64,000 bases of DNA from Dermatemys mawii (taxonomy: Eukaryota > Chordata > Testudines > Dermatemydidae). This document shows positions 11,257 to 24,010 of the stretch, piece after piece (the stretch's first letter is position 1; each line of letters begins with the position of its first letter). A program made the translations under genes and the position numbers. Under the pieces are notes generated by a model. The model did no database searches and was not told the origin of the DNA. It saw only the letters and a list, made by a program, of their open reading frames with translations. The DNA is taken from assembly GCA_007922305.1 (NCBI GenBank), contig ML677351.1, forward strand, positions 17,079,119 through 17,143,118. The letters run 5' to 3'.

Positions 11257-14200
11257 TTTTGTGAATCACGTACACCAACAGGCTGACCCCTTCAACAAAA
11301 TTAGAATTTTTTTCTTTACCCAGGGCAAAGTTTTCCATTTTCCCCCAGAAAAATAGGTTTTCTTTTTAAAAAATAATAATTTTGGGCAAAAATTATTTTT
11401 CCCCCTCACTGGCAGAAACTGCCTTTCATTTTCTGAGAACATTTTAAAATGTTTTTCTTTTTCCTCAAGCCTGCAAAAGCCAAATTTCATCTCAGCTTGC
11501 CCTGGCAGTGAGAATTCTTGCATATAGTTCTGGCTGGGAGCACCAGCCACCAAAGCAGGATCCTCCCAGAAAGCAGCACAAAGTGTCTTTGCTACTGAGT
11601 GAAGCTGGCTGAAATCATTATTTCTGAAAGATGTTCTGAAAACATTTTGGCCTCAGCTTAGCTGCCATTTCTCTCCTATTGGCCTGAGTTAGTGAGAAGG
11701 AGCCGTTTTTGCCAGCCCTGCCAAAAATGAAAATTTTGCTAGTTTTCACGTGCTGACATTAGTTCAGCTTTTATTTTTAATGTCATTTGTTTTCATCTGG
11801 TCTCCCTGGCTCACTCTACTGTGACTTTCACTTTTCTGCTGCTTTTTTCTCTTTCGGTTTGAATCTCTCTCTCCTTTTTCACCTTTCACTCATTCATCGT
11901 TTCATGTACCACCAGCCCTCAAAAGGTGAAAAACCATGGGCAAGACCCAAAACAGTCATGAGATTGGCTTAAAGAATCACAAGGTTTTAAAACAAATATT
12001 GCTTTTTTGTGTTCTGTCTCCTGATTGTTTCAAACAATTAGGAGGAATTCTCCCATCCCCATCGTTGATTATAACATTTCAGATTGAAAACTCAGGCTTA
12101 AGTGGACATATAAAAAAAAAAGAATCAGATCTTCCCCAGATCTCACTGCTCAAAATGAGATTTACTTGCCCTTTTCTCACCTCTAGATTAGAGAAGTTTC
12201 TTTTCTATCCCTCTCTCCACCCCCACTTTGCTATTGTTGTCCTGCATCCCCCATTATTTTATACCCTCACAGTCTCCTCCCCATGCCCTCTCCATGTACC
12301 TTCAATATCCTGCCCCCATCAGTATTGATCAGTATTCTGCCCCATTTTCCTTAGGCTCCTATCCCTTGTATTCTCCTTTTTTGCCCACCATACAATCATC
12401 CTGTCTCCCCACCACCACAAACCTTCCCCTACCCTCCTCCTGCCTACACTTGCTATAAGTCTCTCTCCCCATCCCCACTCACTCAGTTTCCCCCTATTTC
12501 CTGTTTGTTTCCCCACCCCTGTTTGCCTGCCTCCTGCATTCATCTTCATTCCTTCCTCTAGTCTATCCGACACACTCTCCTTTTCTCTGCTCAGTCTCCC
12601 CATTCTCCACTTGCTTTTCCCCAAACTATTTCTTCCTTGCTCTAGTGGTGTTGTCCTTATTGTGAAGGTATCAGAACACCAGAGATCCCCACCTGCCTGG
12701 TTCTCTTAACCCCGCTTCACCCCATCCCCAGCTGGATGCAGCCCTAGGATGCAGCCAGATGGGTCTGTAGGATGAGGAGGGTTGGGTCGGGTGGTTGTGC
12801 TATGGGGAGTGGGATGGGTGTTGAAAGTAGGGCATGCATGCGGTGCGGGGTGGGTATTATGAGCATTCTGGCTTGACCATAGTACTGAAATGACATTTTA
12901 GCTACACGATACCTCTCTTTGCTCCCCTCTACAGTCTGCCTCCCTGCACCCCACAGTCTGACTCTTGGCCTCCATATTTACCAGGCTGAGTTACACGTTA
13001 TGACTAGGGGGGCTGCCACCCTCGGTGAGAACAGTCTAGCATCTATCCACTTGGGAACAATAGAAGGTGGTGACCATCTTTACTAGAGACAGCTTCACTT
13101 CCACTTACATCTGTTGAAGATAACTCATGTGTAGAATTGGATAGGTGTAAAAAAGGTTAAATTAACTTAGTTTAATGACAAATGTGTTCTGCAGTTTAAG
13201 TAAAACAGAATGGATTTAGCAGCTGTAGGAAGGCTTTGAAAATATAAGAAAAAATAACTGGCACCATAATCTGTGAAAATGGTGAACTCAAAATGGGCTG
13301 ATAAGAAAACAGATGCCTTTCATTATCACACTGGTTCTAACAGACAAAGATGTAAGAACCCAGTTATGGCAACACAGTAACATCACCTCCTCAAGTGGCA
13401 CTGAGCCATGGTCAATGTATTGAGGTCTATGCATGCTTGGAGACACTGCATTATCTATGTTGACTAACAGTCCTCTGAGAGCTGTCCCACAATGCCCGAC
13501 AATGATTGCTCATCACAGTTATGAACTCCACTGCCTGGGAATCCTGGTCACTGGAAGCCCTCCACACACTTTGAAACCCCACACATTTTTGAAATGCCTT
13601 TTCCTGACAAGTATACCTTGAACCTCTCCATTGTTGTGTGCAACCTCCCAGCTGACACATTCCAGATGTGCTCCAGCCAGGAGTAAACAGAAGATACAGG
13701 ATCTCCTGGGAGAGGCTAGGCAGGCACAGCTACAGACCCATATTTGAGTCCCTGATTCCCTGCAGGCTGTGCCTTGTGAGGATTTGCACATCACTTCTGC
13801 TGAACAGCACAAAGAGTTTATAATAGACACTAAATAGAATTTCCTCTCCAGATCTTAACAATCTGTCACAAACTGTTTTATAATTTCCTCTAATTACTCA
13901 ATTTTGCACAATTTTCCTTTGCCAGCTCTTTGTAGTTCCTACACAGCCTTTTCATTAATTTCTGTAATGGAAATTCCTCTGATCATATCCTTCTGCATTA
14001 TTATTTTGCTCATAAGGATCCTATCAAGTAAAACTGAGTGAACCATGAAATCTGGAGCTGTTCATATTTCAGTTCAGCTCCTTTCCTCTCTAAAGTATCC
14101 CAGTAGCCAGGCTCCTAAATACTCATTAGGTTTTGTTTCTTTAAGTGGCAATTACACTCTCAGCCATCTTGCATATTTGTGACTTTTGTTGAAAAAAGAA

Positions 14201-14943
14201 AACTGTAAAAGGTAAAAATGACACTCACTTCACCATTCCAGTATAAAATGGGAAAATGGAAATACTGTAATCAACTTTGTTACATGCAGTTCCCTTTCAA
14301 GGAAATCAAGTTGATGCATACACTTTTATGCAACCAAGTCCTTTCTGATATATTCTCTGGAAAGGTTGTCTCCTTCACAGAAGGGGCAGCCCGAAGCCTC
14401 CAAAGTATAATACCCCCTTTTTCCTGAACTTTAGAGAACCCTCTTTGGAGTACTAGATCCATATGTAAGGCAAGAGGCTGGCTGGTGTATAGCTGGAGGG
14501 GAAGGGATAGTTGTGTGCATCAGTGAGTGTGCACTTAATCTTAATGTGGGGATCCACACACACAACGTAATACAACCTACGGCTGTATTACCTTTTGTAT
14601 ACACCCCCTTTGTGCAGTGGAACCCCCAGTGTAAGTCATGCTCTGGAGACATCCATCAGCTCAGATACCTAGGTGGCACAGCTACAGTAGAGCTGGGGGA
14701 GAGGCCATAAGGATCCAGTTTTGGTGTGGTGGACGCCAGGTGTCTGCACAGATGGCTCTGGCATCCTGCAGATCCCACTGATTTTTTATTAGACCTCTTG
14801 CAGGGGTAGATAAGGACCCCAAACATGAAGTAGAACCACAAAGACAGATCCTGCATCCAATCTGTGTGGGGGTGGATGGCTGCCAGTTCTGTGGAGCTGG
14901 GATATAGCCAGCAGCACGGAGTGGTAAGCTCATACTGAAGAGT
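11257..14943. other. No gene; pyrimidine-rich tract and unique sequence
   Basis: No exon recognised. About 12170-12630 is strongly pyrimidine-rich on the plus strand (ct/ccc-rich); its ORFs of 76-130 codons reflect composition. Around 11930-12010 the phrase 'gagattggcttaaagaatca' resembles a dispersed sauropsid repeat I cannot name. The 103-codon minus frame at 13519-13830 has no recognisable domain. Confidence 0.45.
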
Positions 14944-15327
14944 GGGTATGTCTACACTGCACACTAAGCCCGGGCCTGTAGGACATGGACTTGGTGGTTT
15001 CAAGCCAGTGTCTGAGCATCCACACTACATTGTAAACCTGGGTTTACAATTGCTGGACCTGGGTCTCACAGGAATGCTAATGTGTCCAAACTGCACTATG
15101 CAGACTCTCTCACTCAGATCTGCGGCTTGAGCTGCATCCACACTGCAAATGACAGAGCTTGGACCTGAGTCACAGCAGGACTTGAGCTCTGATCCACACC
15201 CCGAGCAGCATCCTAGAACCTGAAGACCTTAGTGGTTGCTGACCTTGGTCAGACTGATTTATGTGTGAACAGAACAGGGGCTTGGGGCTTAAACCTAAGA
15301 GAGTCTGGGCTCAGTGCAGACATACCC
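14944..15327 (+). mobile_element. TIR element, GGGTATGTCTACAC family
   Basis: Starts GGGTATGTCTACACTGCA and ends TGCAGACATACCC, a terminal inverted repeat. The 384-bp interior has no coding capacity and contains several internal inverted pieces (for example cctgggtttaca). No convincing target duplication was seen. The superfamily is uncertain. Other copies or fragments are at 16534, 21104, 21973 and 22895. Confidence 0.7.
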
Positions 15328-17880
15328 TCTGTGACTTCCTGGGAAATTCAGTAAGGGGAACCCGAGTTCTCTCTCCCCACCCTGTCAGCCCCCTCTCTAC
15401 ATATATTTCTGTGTGAGGGGATGATCCTAGCCCTAGGCAGATGATGCACATTCCTCCTCCTTGGGTTTCTGCTTCTACATCTGAACTACATTAGGTAGGC
15501 TCAGAAATCCAGATTCCTATATTTGCATAGTAGCAATGATCACTTTGAAAAGAATCTGCAGAGCATGCACATGTGTATGAGGTACATAATGTTATATGAT
15601 TGCAGAGGTGGAATTTCATGCTTTAGGTTCCTCTGCATTGTGTAATCCAGTCATGCAGGGATGTATTAAACATAAGGCTTAAAAAAGCATCTAAACTATT
15701 CTTACAGATAACAAGAGGCAATCAACCCTGAAAAAACGCTAGAGCATGAATCACGGCTGACCAGAAATTGTGAGGTAAGCCTTTTCCAACCACAGCCATT
15801 TAGCAGTATGTGAAAATACCGTTGAAGAAATCAATCCATAATTTCAGCATTTATCAAGTTCAGATAGATTTCTGTTGTTCCTGTCTGATTTGGAGGATAT
15901 TACTCAGGAGAAACCCCAAGTGGGATATCAAAAGAGTATCTGAAAAGATATTTCCTCATTTTACTGAATTCTTTGGCATTCTATGAAGGAATAAGATCTG
16001 TTGTTAACGTCAAAGGATAGCCACATTCTTTGAAAAGAGAACATTATTGATTATGGAATCCACAGCTGTCTATAATGCAGTGTAAGGCTCAACTTACATG
16101 CTCCTTCTATGGTGCTTACTAATTCTTGGTGTGCGCACTTTATTTTCTCCATTGCACTGAAATGCTGATTTAGATGATGAGAATAAAAAGGTATTTGAAG
16201 CATTTAAACAGACATTACATTTACGTTTTGGTTTTGTAGGTTTTGATATTTATGGAGTGGGGGAAGGAGGGAATAACCCAGCAGATAGGAAATGGCAGAA
16301 AGAACTTGACATGAACTTAAAGAGACAATGTGCGATCCCACCCCCACTCCGAAAAAAGGCAGCAAATATGGGATTTTTTTTAAAAAAATCACTTTTAGAA
16401 TATTTATGGAAGCTTTTTCAGAAATAAGAGTATGTCCAGCCACTGAGTTCACCAGGGTCAGTTAATCAGGTATAACTCCACATGTAGACAAGCCATTACA
16501 GGGCTGGGACTCAGTCCTACAGTTAAGCACTCTGGATATGTCTACATGGCAATGAAACACTCAGGACTGGCCCATATCAGCTAACTCAGGCTTATAGGGC
16601 TCAAGCTATAGTGTAGAAGTTCGGGCTGGAACCCATGATTGGGGACCCATAACATGGGAGGGTCCTAGAACCCAGGCCCAAACATCTACATTGCAATTAT
16701 ATAGCCCTGCAGCCCAGTCAGCTTATGCAAGCCAGCTATGAGGGCTTTATTGAAGTGTAGGTATACCCTTAACTTAACACAGGAAATGGTCCTATTAACT
16801 TCAGTAGGAGTATTCAAGCATTTCAAGTTAAGCCAACATGACTGTTTGCAGAAGTAAGGCCCTAACAGCTGATTTTCCCCTCACAAAATAAATCAGGAGA
16901 AACTCCCCTGAAACCAATAAATTTACACCAGTGAGAAGACAATGTAGCTCTGGGTGGCTATGTGAATAGCAAAGGATTTAGGCTGATTTTGATCAGCATT
17001 TTTTACATGGCCACTCTATTTCTGTTACACTTGTGATGGAAAATTAATTGATTTTTTTAAAGATGAAATTTTCTGTTGTGGAAAATTTTAATTAACCAAC
17101 CATAACTAATGAAAAGCACATTACTTTTATAATTCCTTCCCTTTTATTAAATTTAAGATGTTATGCTACTGTAATACAAGTAACAATTAAAGGAAAGAGA
17201 GGAAAATATATGTATTTTTAAATGTAGGATTACTTTTAAAGGGGTATTTAATCATTGCTACCTGAATGTCTTACCTACTATTGTTACAAGTAACACCTAA
17301 AACTAATAGGCTTTGAAAGAATATTAGTTGCTGTATAGTCAGTGTGACTGGTTTCTCTATGCATGTCAGTTAAACTGATCACGCAAACTTGTCTGTCCGG
17401 GTGGTTCTCCACTGACTTTATTGGAGTATCATGTGGGCACAAAGATCTGTCTACAAAGAGCAGTGTGCCAGATCAGGCCTTTGATTAGTTTCTCCTGTTC
17501 ATAAGAGTTTCTCTCAGCAACAGGAGATGCACATGGAAGTAAATTTTGTAAAAAATTAACAACAAAAATTAGCAGAAGAGTCTCAGGGGTGGGTTCACTT
17601 TCACTAGAACTTTTCTTTTGTACTAGATTTCAAGCTGACTTTGTTTCTCTTTAAACTGGCAATGTCTGAACTTCTACATATGGGACCAGCATATTCCAGA
17701 TGGTTATATTTGGGAGGGTTTAATTCCCTCTTATTTGTTTAGCCCTGTTGCAGAGCAAAATCTCTGGCTGTTTTCTTATCTCCTCTCTCTTTTCCAAGCT
17801 ATGCTGTAGTTTGGAAGTAGAAAGGCACTGAAAAATTAGCTCACATTTTACTGGCTGGATTTAAGGAGCTCTTCAAAGGA
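15328..17880. other. No gene; unique sequence around one TIR element
   Basis: Apart from the TIR element at 16534-16768 I see no gene or repeat family. The 82-codon minus frame near 16204 has no recognisable domain. Confidence 0.45.
16534..16768 (+). mobile_element. TIR element, GGGTATGTCTACAC family
   Basis: Left end ggatatgtctacat and right end agtgtaggtataccc are diverged versions of the family TIR. The interior contains the family phrases tggcaatgaaacac and gccctgcagcccagtcagc. About 235 bp, non-coding. It lies ~1.2 kb from the copy at 14944. Confidence 0.65.
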
Positions 17881-18609
17881 CTTGGCTACCCTTGCGAGTT
17901 AAAGTGCATTAAAGCAGCCCAGGGTGCCCTAACTCCTGATGTGTCCACACTGGCAAGGCACTTAGAGCGCCTGGACTCTGCAGCTGAAGTGCTCCTGGTA
18001 ATCCACCTCCACGAGAAGGATAATACTTGCTGTGCCCTGGCTGAAACGCCCATGAATCACTGTGGACAAGGTGTTACATTACTGTGATTGACCTCCGGAA
18101 ACATCCCATAATCCCCTGAAGTGGCCACTCTTCTCACTGTTTTGAAATTTGTTGTAGGAATGCAGATACCCCCTTTCAAAACTCTCTTTCTGACAGCCAG
18201 CATGCTTACTTGCTCCGGGACAAAGCAAACCATTTATGTGGAACATTGCTGCTGTGAGTGTGTGTGTGTGGAGAAGAAGTGTCTGTGGCTGTCTTAACTT
18301 ACAAGACAGCATGCTGACACACACTCTTCCCCTGAATACACACTGTCTCTCTCCCCCAACATACACACAACACACTCCCTGTCACACTCCACCTCCCCTC
18401 CCCCACATTTGAAAAGCACCATTGCAGCCACTTGCACACTGGGATAGCTACCACAATGCACTGCTTTTTGTGGCATTTCAAGACCTGCTAATGTGGCCAC
18501 ACCAGTGCGCTTACAGCTGACAGTGTAAACACACAGCAGCATTTTCCCTGTTGCAGTCTCTGAAGACTGGTTTAACTCACAGTGCCCTACCTCTGCAAGT
18601 GTAGCCATG
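17881..18609 (+). mobile_element. TIR element, CTTGGCTAC...GTAGCCATG family (~730 bp)
   Basis: Left end cttggctacccttgcgag pairs with the right end ctctgcaagtgtagccatg (reversed: catggctacacttgcagag). Subterminal regions also show inverted similarity around 'gtgtccacactggcaaggc'. A short (GT)n tract sits near 18255-18270. Minus-strand ORFs of 60-104 codons inside have no transposase motif, so this is a non-autonomous element. No target duplication recognised; superfamily not assigned. Confidence 0.7.
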
Positions 18610-18952
18610 TCCTGAGTGAAAGTAGCTTCCTTTCTGGAATCTGCTCTGCCATGCAGTCAAAACATCACACAAAAGACTGCCCCTTCCAGATATATCAGAT
18701 TTTTGCCTCACTTGAAAGAATTTGCCAACCGGAACTATAGAAATCAGGGACAAGGATTCCTTTTACACAGTTTGTGCACCACTCTGCTTTGCCACTGAAG
18801 AATGTACAATGATCCAGCAGAAGACCAACAAAATGCTTTCACCAGCGATTTAAAGAAAAGAATGAGCTCTACGTGAGATAATTACTACCTGCCTTAGTCC
18901 TTAGCCAGTTCTTTTAGTGATGAGAAAGCCCAGTTTGTGATCATTTTTTCTC

Positions 18953-19545
18953 TTGATGTGTAGAGTGACCATACGTCCCATTTTGGCTAGGACAGCCCCT
19001 TTTTTAGGCCCTGTTCCACACATCCCAGCTTTTTTGACAAAATTGGGCATTTGTCTCAGCTGATCATCAGTTCACAAAAAAAAAAATGGGACAAATGCCC
19101 AATTTTGTCAAAAAGAAGTGGGGTGGGACCCCTAGTGCAAAGGGACGTGCTGGGGGGGAGGGGCAAGACCAAGTGGCAATACCAGTCCCGTGCTGAAGTG
19201 AGGACGAGGGAGAGCGGCTCAGGCCAGCCAGCCAGCCCGCCCTATGTGCAGGGCAGAGAGCGGGGGCCTCAGGCAGTCCCGTGCACAGGCCTGTGGCAGG
19301 GCTCTCAGACCACCAGCCCTGCACACAGTAAAGCGGCAGGGGGGCTTGGGTGGCCCCATGTGTGGGGCAGCCATGGAAGGCTGGGGCTGAACTTGGGGGG
19401 GTGGAGGAGGGACCTCAGCCTGGACCTGCACCAGCAGGAGGCAGGGAAGGGTTGGGCTGGCCCCACACAAGACAGAGGGGGGTTCGGGCCAAACAGAGGG
19501 CGTTCCTTTTTCCCTTTGGAAAAATATGGTAACCCTACTGATATG
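18953..19545 (+). mobile_element. hAT-like MITE, TAGGGTGACCATA type (577 bp)
   Basis: The element spans 18961-19537: TAGAGTGACCATA at the left and TATGGTAACCCTA at the right form the TIR. The flanking 8-mers ttgatgtg (18953-18960) and ctgatatg (19538-19545) agree at 6 of 8, consistent with a decayed hAT target duplication. The interior has an inverted pair around a poly-A stretch (gacaaaattgggcattt at 19036 and aaatgcccaattttgtc at 19093) followed by a GC-rich segment. The 179-codon ORF across the GC-rich part is a composition artefact. Confidence 0.8.
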
Positions 19546-21103
19546 GCTGAATGCTGCATGATACAGAAATACCACTGTGGCACAGACTGAAAAGAATCTA
19601 TTTTTTTATAAGCGGATGAAATCTGTTATCATGTAAACACACATATAATAGGCCTAATTCTGACTTGAGTGTATGTAGCCAAATGTATCACAACAGGATT
19701 ACTGTTACTGAATCGACCACTTGACTCTGGTTGAATCCCTATACAGTTTAACAGATAAGAATGAGGTCGGTTTCAGTCAGCAGCTGCCGGGTCTAGGAGT
19801 ATTTTTTGTTTTGTTTCAGAAACACCAAGTGACAGTGTTTCCAAAACGAAAAAAAAAAATGGAATCTACAGCTTTCAAGAAATCCCAAGTTTTGGAGTTT
19901 TCCCATGAACTGGAAATTCTGAGTTTAGCCTCTACAGCTCATTAGTTAAAGACACTCCTTTCTTTGCTGTGGATACAAAGTTGTTTGCTCATGGCCTACT
20001 TTAGCCCAGTCATTTGGAATATGTGTATGTGCAGGTCTATATGAAAGGAATACTATTACAGCTTCCTTTGCATGGATCTTTCACATCAAATGGCTAGTCT
20101 GTTATATTGCCCACTCTGAATATCAAGATGAAGTGGGGTGAGGGTACATTTACTCCACATGACTTTGAGTTGTAAAGTGCAAGAACTCGCTCTGAGAGTC
20201 TGATCACCGCTAAAAGCATCTTTAAAGGAAACAGTCCTGTAACATAACACTATCACAGAGCAGAAAGCAAGTGTACTTTTACATGAAAGCTAAATTGAAT
20301 CGAGGTTAGTTGCAGCTAAATAAAATAAAATAAACGTGAGATTATCAAACTAACTCATTCTTACACTGCAGTATGTGTGTTTCTCTGACTGCGCTGTAGC
20401 TGCCAGACCTGTCAGGCTAGCGCTTCTCCCATAACAGCTTTAACAGAGACAAAATGTCATTTTCTTTTCAAATGCCATCAAGCGTCCATTGCTCCATGAA
20501 GAAAGGGTATAAGTTCTTTATCTAGGAAGACGGAACCCATGTTCAGACAGCAAAGCATGATATAAAAATTAATCAGATTCCAAAAGGTCCTTAATTCTGA
20601 AAGCAAGTTATTGTTGCTGTTTTACCAATGATCACTAGCTGAGAATACGAATAGCTATTTATTTTGTACAAGCCATAAACTCATTATCTTAAAAAAAAGT
20701 AGATGTTGAAATTGGCACCAATATGTTGCAAAATATACACTGTGACAATTCATGATTAAAAATTATCTGCTTCCCATTGGTGCTCAGTATCAGTAATCAT
20801 CTGTACAAAATGTGGATCAAGTGTTACCCACAGGGGTAGAAATGAAAGCAAGTATCTAATCTCTGATTTCCTTTCAACAACATGGTAAATTTCAGTGCTC
20901 GTAAAAAGAAATGCTGATTGCATTGGATAGAGCCTGTCGCACTCTAGACATAGATTCTATAGCAGGATAGCTCATTCCTGATCAGACCTTTTCTGGTTGA
21001 CACTGAAACTGTGTGAACAAAAGCCTGACATCAACTTCAATTCACTTTAAATCAAATCTCTTGAGGCAATGCTAAATTAATCTTCTATGATGCCATGTAC
21101 TGA
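19546..21103. other. No gene; one dispersed AT-rich motif
   Basis: Unique-looking. Near 19897 a 'tttcccatgaactggaaatt' motif recurs at about 31480 and 49832, suggesting a diverged dispersed repeat. Confidence 0.4.
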
Positions 21104-21390
21104 GGGTATGTCTACACTAGAAGCACTACAATAGTACAGCTTTAGCACTGCAGTTTTGCTGCTGTAACACCATAGTGTAGCTACTAAAGTACAGCAAAGG
21201 AAGGGGCTTTTCCACCACTATACTAAATCTACCCCTTCAAGAGGCAGTTGCTAGGTAAATGGAAGAGTCTCTGTCAACCTTGCAGTGTCTATATTGGGGC
21301 TTATGTTGGCTTAAGTACATCTCCCCAGGATGTGAATTTTTTGCAGATATGTAGCAAAGTCAACCTAAGTTTCAGGTGTAGACCAGGCCT
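21104..21390 (+). mobile_element. TIR element, GGGTATGTCTACAC family, diverged
   Basis: Left end gggtatgtctacactag; right end ggtgtagaccaggcct is the degraded complement. About 290 bp, non-coding. Its interior differs from the copies at 14944 and 16534, so it is probably a different subfamily with similar ends. Confidence 0.6.
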
Positions 21391-21972
21391 CAGATCACAT
21401 CAAAAGTTAGACCTGTGTGGTTTTCTTAGAGTCTTTAGGAAAAAAATATTCAGTGAAAGTTTTATCCTGCCCTAAGCAGATAAAAATAACACAAGATGAG
21501 AGGAATATTTCCTCTCAAAATATTTACTCCTGCCTCTGTCCTCAGTGTTATGGTGAAAAATCCATGTCATATAGCACCAAAGTCAAATAGAGATCTATAT
21601 TTAAGCATAAACTCCCTCACTGTAATCACTGCAGTAGCTGTAAGCAGTTCCAGGATTTCTCCTGTGGCTTGATTATGTGAATGCTAATAGGCCTATTGAA
21701 TTTTATTGCACTTAGCAAAATCAGTCCCCTCAAGGGAGCCCATTGCTAAGCATCAACAATGGAGTTTCCAGCTTTTCTGCAGCCCATGGAATCAGCATGA
21801 AGTCCACCAACTCTGATGCTCAGGGAGCAAAGGAAGAACTGGAAGAGGAAGCGAGATCTGGGAGTGGAGGAAAAGCTGGCTTGGCAACATGGAAGGGAAT
21901 AAAAAGAAGTGAAGTTGGGGTTGGGAAGAGTTGGTATCTTGGAAAGGATTTATTTTAAAAGTAGAAATATTT

Positions 21973-22034
21973 AAGGGGTTGTCTACTCAGCAATGAAACA
22001 GCCCTGCAGCCAGCATTGGCTGGCACAGGCCAGC
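21973..22034 (+). mobile_element. Fragment of the GGGTATGTCTACAC TIR family
   Basis: The segment ggttgtctactcagcaatga, followed by cagccctgcagcc and gctggcacaggcc, matches the interior of the same family as 16534. It is interrupted at 22035 by the CR1 copy. Confidence 0.45.
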
Positions 22035-22578
22035 AATAGGTCTCTAAAACATTGTGTTCAGTTCTGGGCACCACATTTCAGGAAAGATGTGGACAAACTG
22101 GAGAAAGTTCAAAGAAAAACAACAAAAATGATTAAAGATCTAGAAAACATGACCTACGAGGGAAGATTGGAAAAACAGGGTTTGTTTAGTCTGGAGAATA
22201 GAAGACAGAGGTGGGACATGATAAGAGTTTTCAAGTCCACAAAAGGTTGTTAGAAGGAAGAGGGAGAAAAATTGTTCGCCTCTACCTCTGAGGATAGGAC
22301 AAGAAGCAATGGGCTTAAATTGTATCCAGGGTGATTTAGACTGAACATTAGGAAAAACTTCCTAACTGTGAGAGCAGTTAAGTACTGAAATAAATTGCCT
22401 AGGGAGGTTGTGGAACCTCTGTCATTGGAGATTTTTAAAAGCAGGTTGGACAAACATTTGTCAGGGGAGTGGTCTAGATAATACTTAGTCCTGCCATGAG
22501 TGCAGGGGATTGGACTAGATGACTTTTCAAGGTCTATTCCAGTCCTACACATCTATGTGTGTATGGTTCTATGATTTG
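22035..22578 (+). mobile_element. CR1 LINE 3' fragment (~540 bp)
   Basis: Encodes the C-terminal end of CR1 ORF2 on the plus strand: CVQFWAPHFRKDVDKLEKVQ, then MTYEGRLEKQGLFSLENRR, with stops from 22251 on. It continues to the 3' UTR phrase 'ggactagatgacttttcaag' and the tail tatggttctatgattt, a version of the CR1 terminal octamer (ATTCTATG). 5' truncated. Confidence 0.9.
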
Positions 22579-22604
22579 TAGCCAGAGGAGAGAGAGTTTA
22601 TGTA

Positions 22605-22886
22605 TCTTTTTTATAATTTGTATTTCAGTAGCACCTAGAGGCACGAACTGATATCAATGTCCTATTATGGTAGGTGCTGTACAATATTTCTAGTAAGGGA
22701 TGTTCACTGTCCTGGAGAGTTTGCTCTACAATTAGACAAGACAGACAAAGGGTGAAAGTAAAAATAGAAGCATGGGGTAAAGTAACATGCCTGAGGTCAC
22801 ACTGTGAGTCATTGGCAGAGCCAGAATTGAACCAGGTCTCCTGAATCCCCAGTCAGTGCCCTAGTTGCTGAACCATGCTGCCTCTG
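22605..22886 (-). mobile_element. MIR-like CORE-SINE, minus strand
   Basis: Read on the minus strand it contains 'gaacctggttca-like' B-box sequence (plus: gaattgaaccaggtctcctg) and the tRNA-derived head near 22880. It continues through the core (plus: catgcctgaggtcacactgt) to a tail containing 'taggtgctgtacaatattt'. This layout is that of a MIR/CORE-SINE in reverse orientation. Non-coding. Confidence 0.65.
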
Positions 22887-22894
22887 TGCCTTGA

Positions 22895-23030
22895 AATAGT
22901 GGGTTTACTAAGGTTGCTGTCCCATGCCACACAGCTATACCACCAATGCTAGTTGGTTGAAAGCTAACATGGGTTTGCCTATCTGTGCTACAATCACATC
23001 TTCACTTTGCAGTGTAGACAGACACTACAG
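22895..23030 (+). mobile_element. TIR-element fragment ending gcagtgtagacagac
   Basis: The stretch ends cactttgcagtgtagacaga, a diverged right terminus of the GGGTATGTCTACAC group. The left terminus is not visible. It lies beside the CORE-SINE, so it may be the remainder of an element split by the CR1 and SINE insertions. Confidence 0.4.
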
Positions 23031-24010
23031 AGGGTTAGGAACTTGCTTTTTTATGAAAGCTGAATCAGAAATGTGGGAGGTGGCACAAGACTTGTGATGA
23101 TATTGCAACAGTTGGCAACACTGTAACAAGTTGACATTTGCTTTTATTTAAAATATTTGTTATCCACTGAAGGAGGAGGAACCACACCATATTACTTAGG
23201 GGACCAACCATACAACACTAACAGCAACTAGTCAAAGGAAACAGTTTGTGAACAACTTATGTTCTCAAAATACCCATCCGGTCTATTCACTTAACACTTG
23301 CAGTAACAAATTCAGACAAAACCAGGATAGGTTCACGTGTGACTGCATGGTCAGGGCTAGTGTGAGTTTTCCTCCATTATGATGAATACTGTGCATAACA
23401 AATACCCACACTGGCTCTAAACAACATCATTGGACTTAAGTGACTAATTATAGACTAGTAGTAACAAATTGCAAAACAGTCAATTTCCAACAGACAGGAT
23501 GCTGAAGATTGTTCCTGTAAAAAGCTGCATTTTCAAAAGGCCAGGCCTCCTTTCGCACCTACCATCTGAAGGAGCCAGTTGGGTTATTTGAGGTGCAACC
23601 CTCAGAATTGTTCCTGCAATTCTTTAGGGGAAGGAAGGAGGGTTTAGGACACGATTTTTTCAAGGTGCAAATTACACCCAGAGCAACAAAGCTCAGCCAT
23701 CCGACATTTGAAAACACACCACTCTGCTATTCAGTTAATACTTATGAATAATGAATGCTTTTGTAGGAAACAGGGGGAGGCATAGTAAATATTATTTAAC
23801 ATGAATAATTCATACAGCTCTAATTAAGAGTAGACATTTTTAAACCAAGTTCACAGGCAGCATACTTGAAGTAATTGACAGGGACAGACAAGGAAAATAC
23901 TATACAGTATATCCGTTGCTCATACTATGTTGATGCAAATGGTAATGGTTACTTTCATATCTAGCTATTTAAGAGTTCAGTAATGGCCAGTATGTATGTG
24001 GAAGCAGAGA
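23031..24010. other. No gene recognised
   Basis: Unique-looking sequence without TIR, LTR or coding signal. Confidence 0.4.

Noticed and set aside
12170..12630. Pyrimidine tract with 76-130 codon frames
   Set aside because: Low-complexity composition; no exon signals, and frames overlap each other on both strands.
13519..13830. 103-codon minus-strand ORF
   Set aside because: No recognisable domain, no splice context, and length within chance expectation for 64 kb in six frames.
14944..15327. Possible riboswitch or structured RNA from the internal inverted pieces
   Set aside because: The terminal inverted repeat and dispersed relatives identify it as a MITE-type element.
19051..19590. 179-codon ORF
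   Set aside because: It is inside the 577-bp TAGAGTGACCATA MITE and crosses its right border; G-rich repeat sequence, not a gene.
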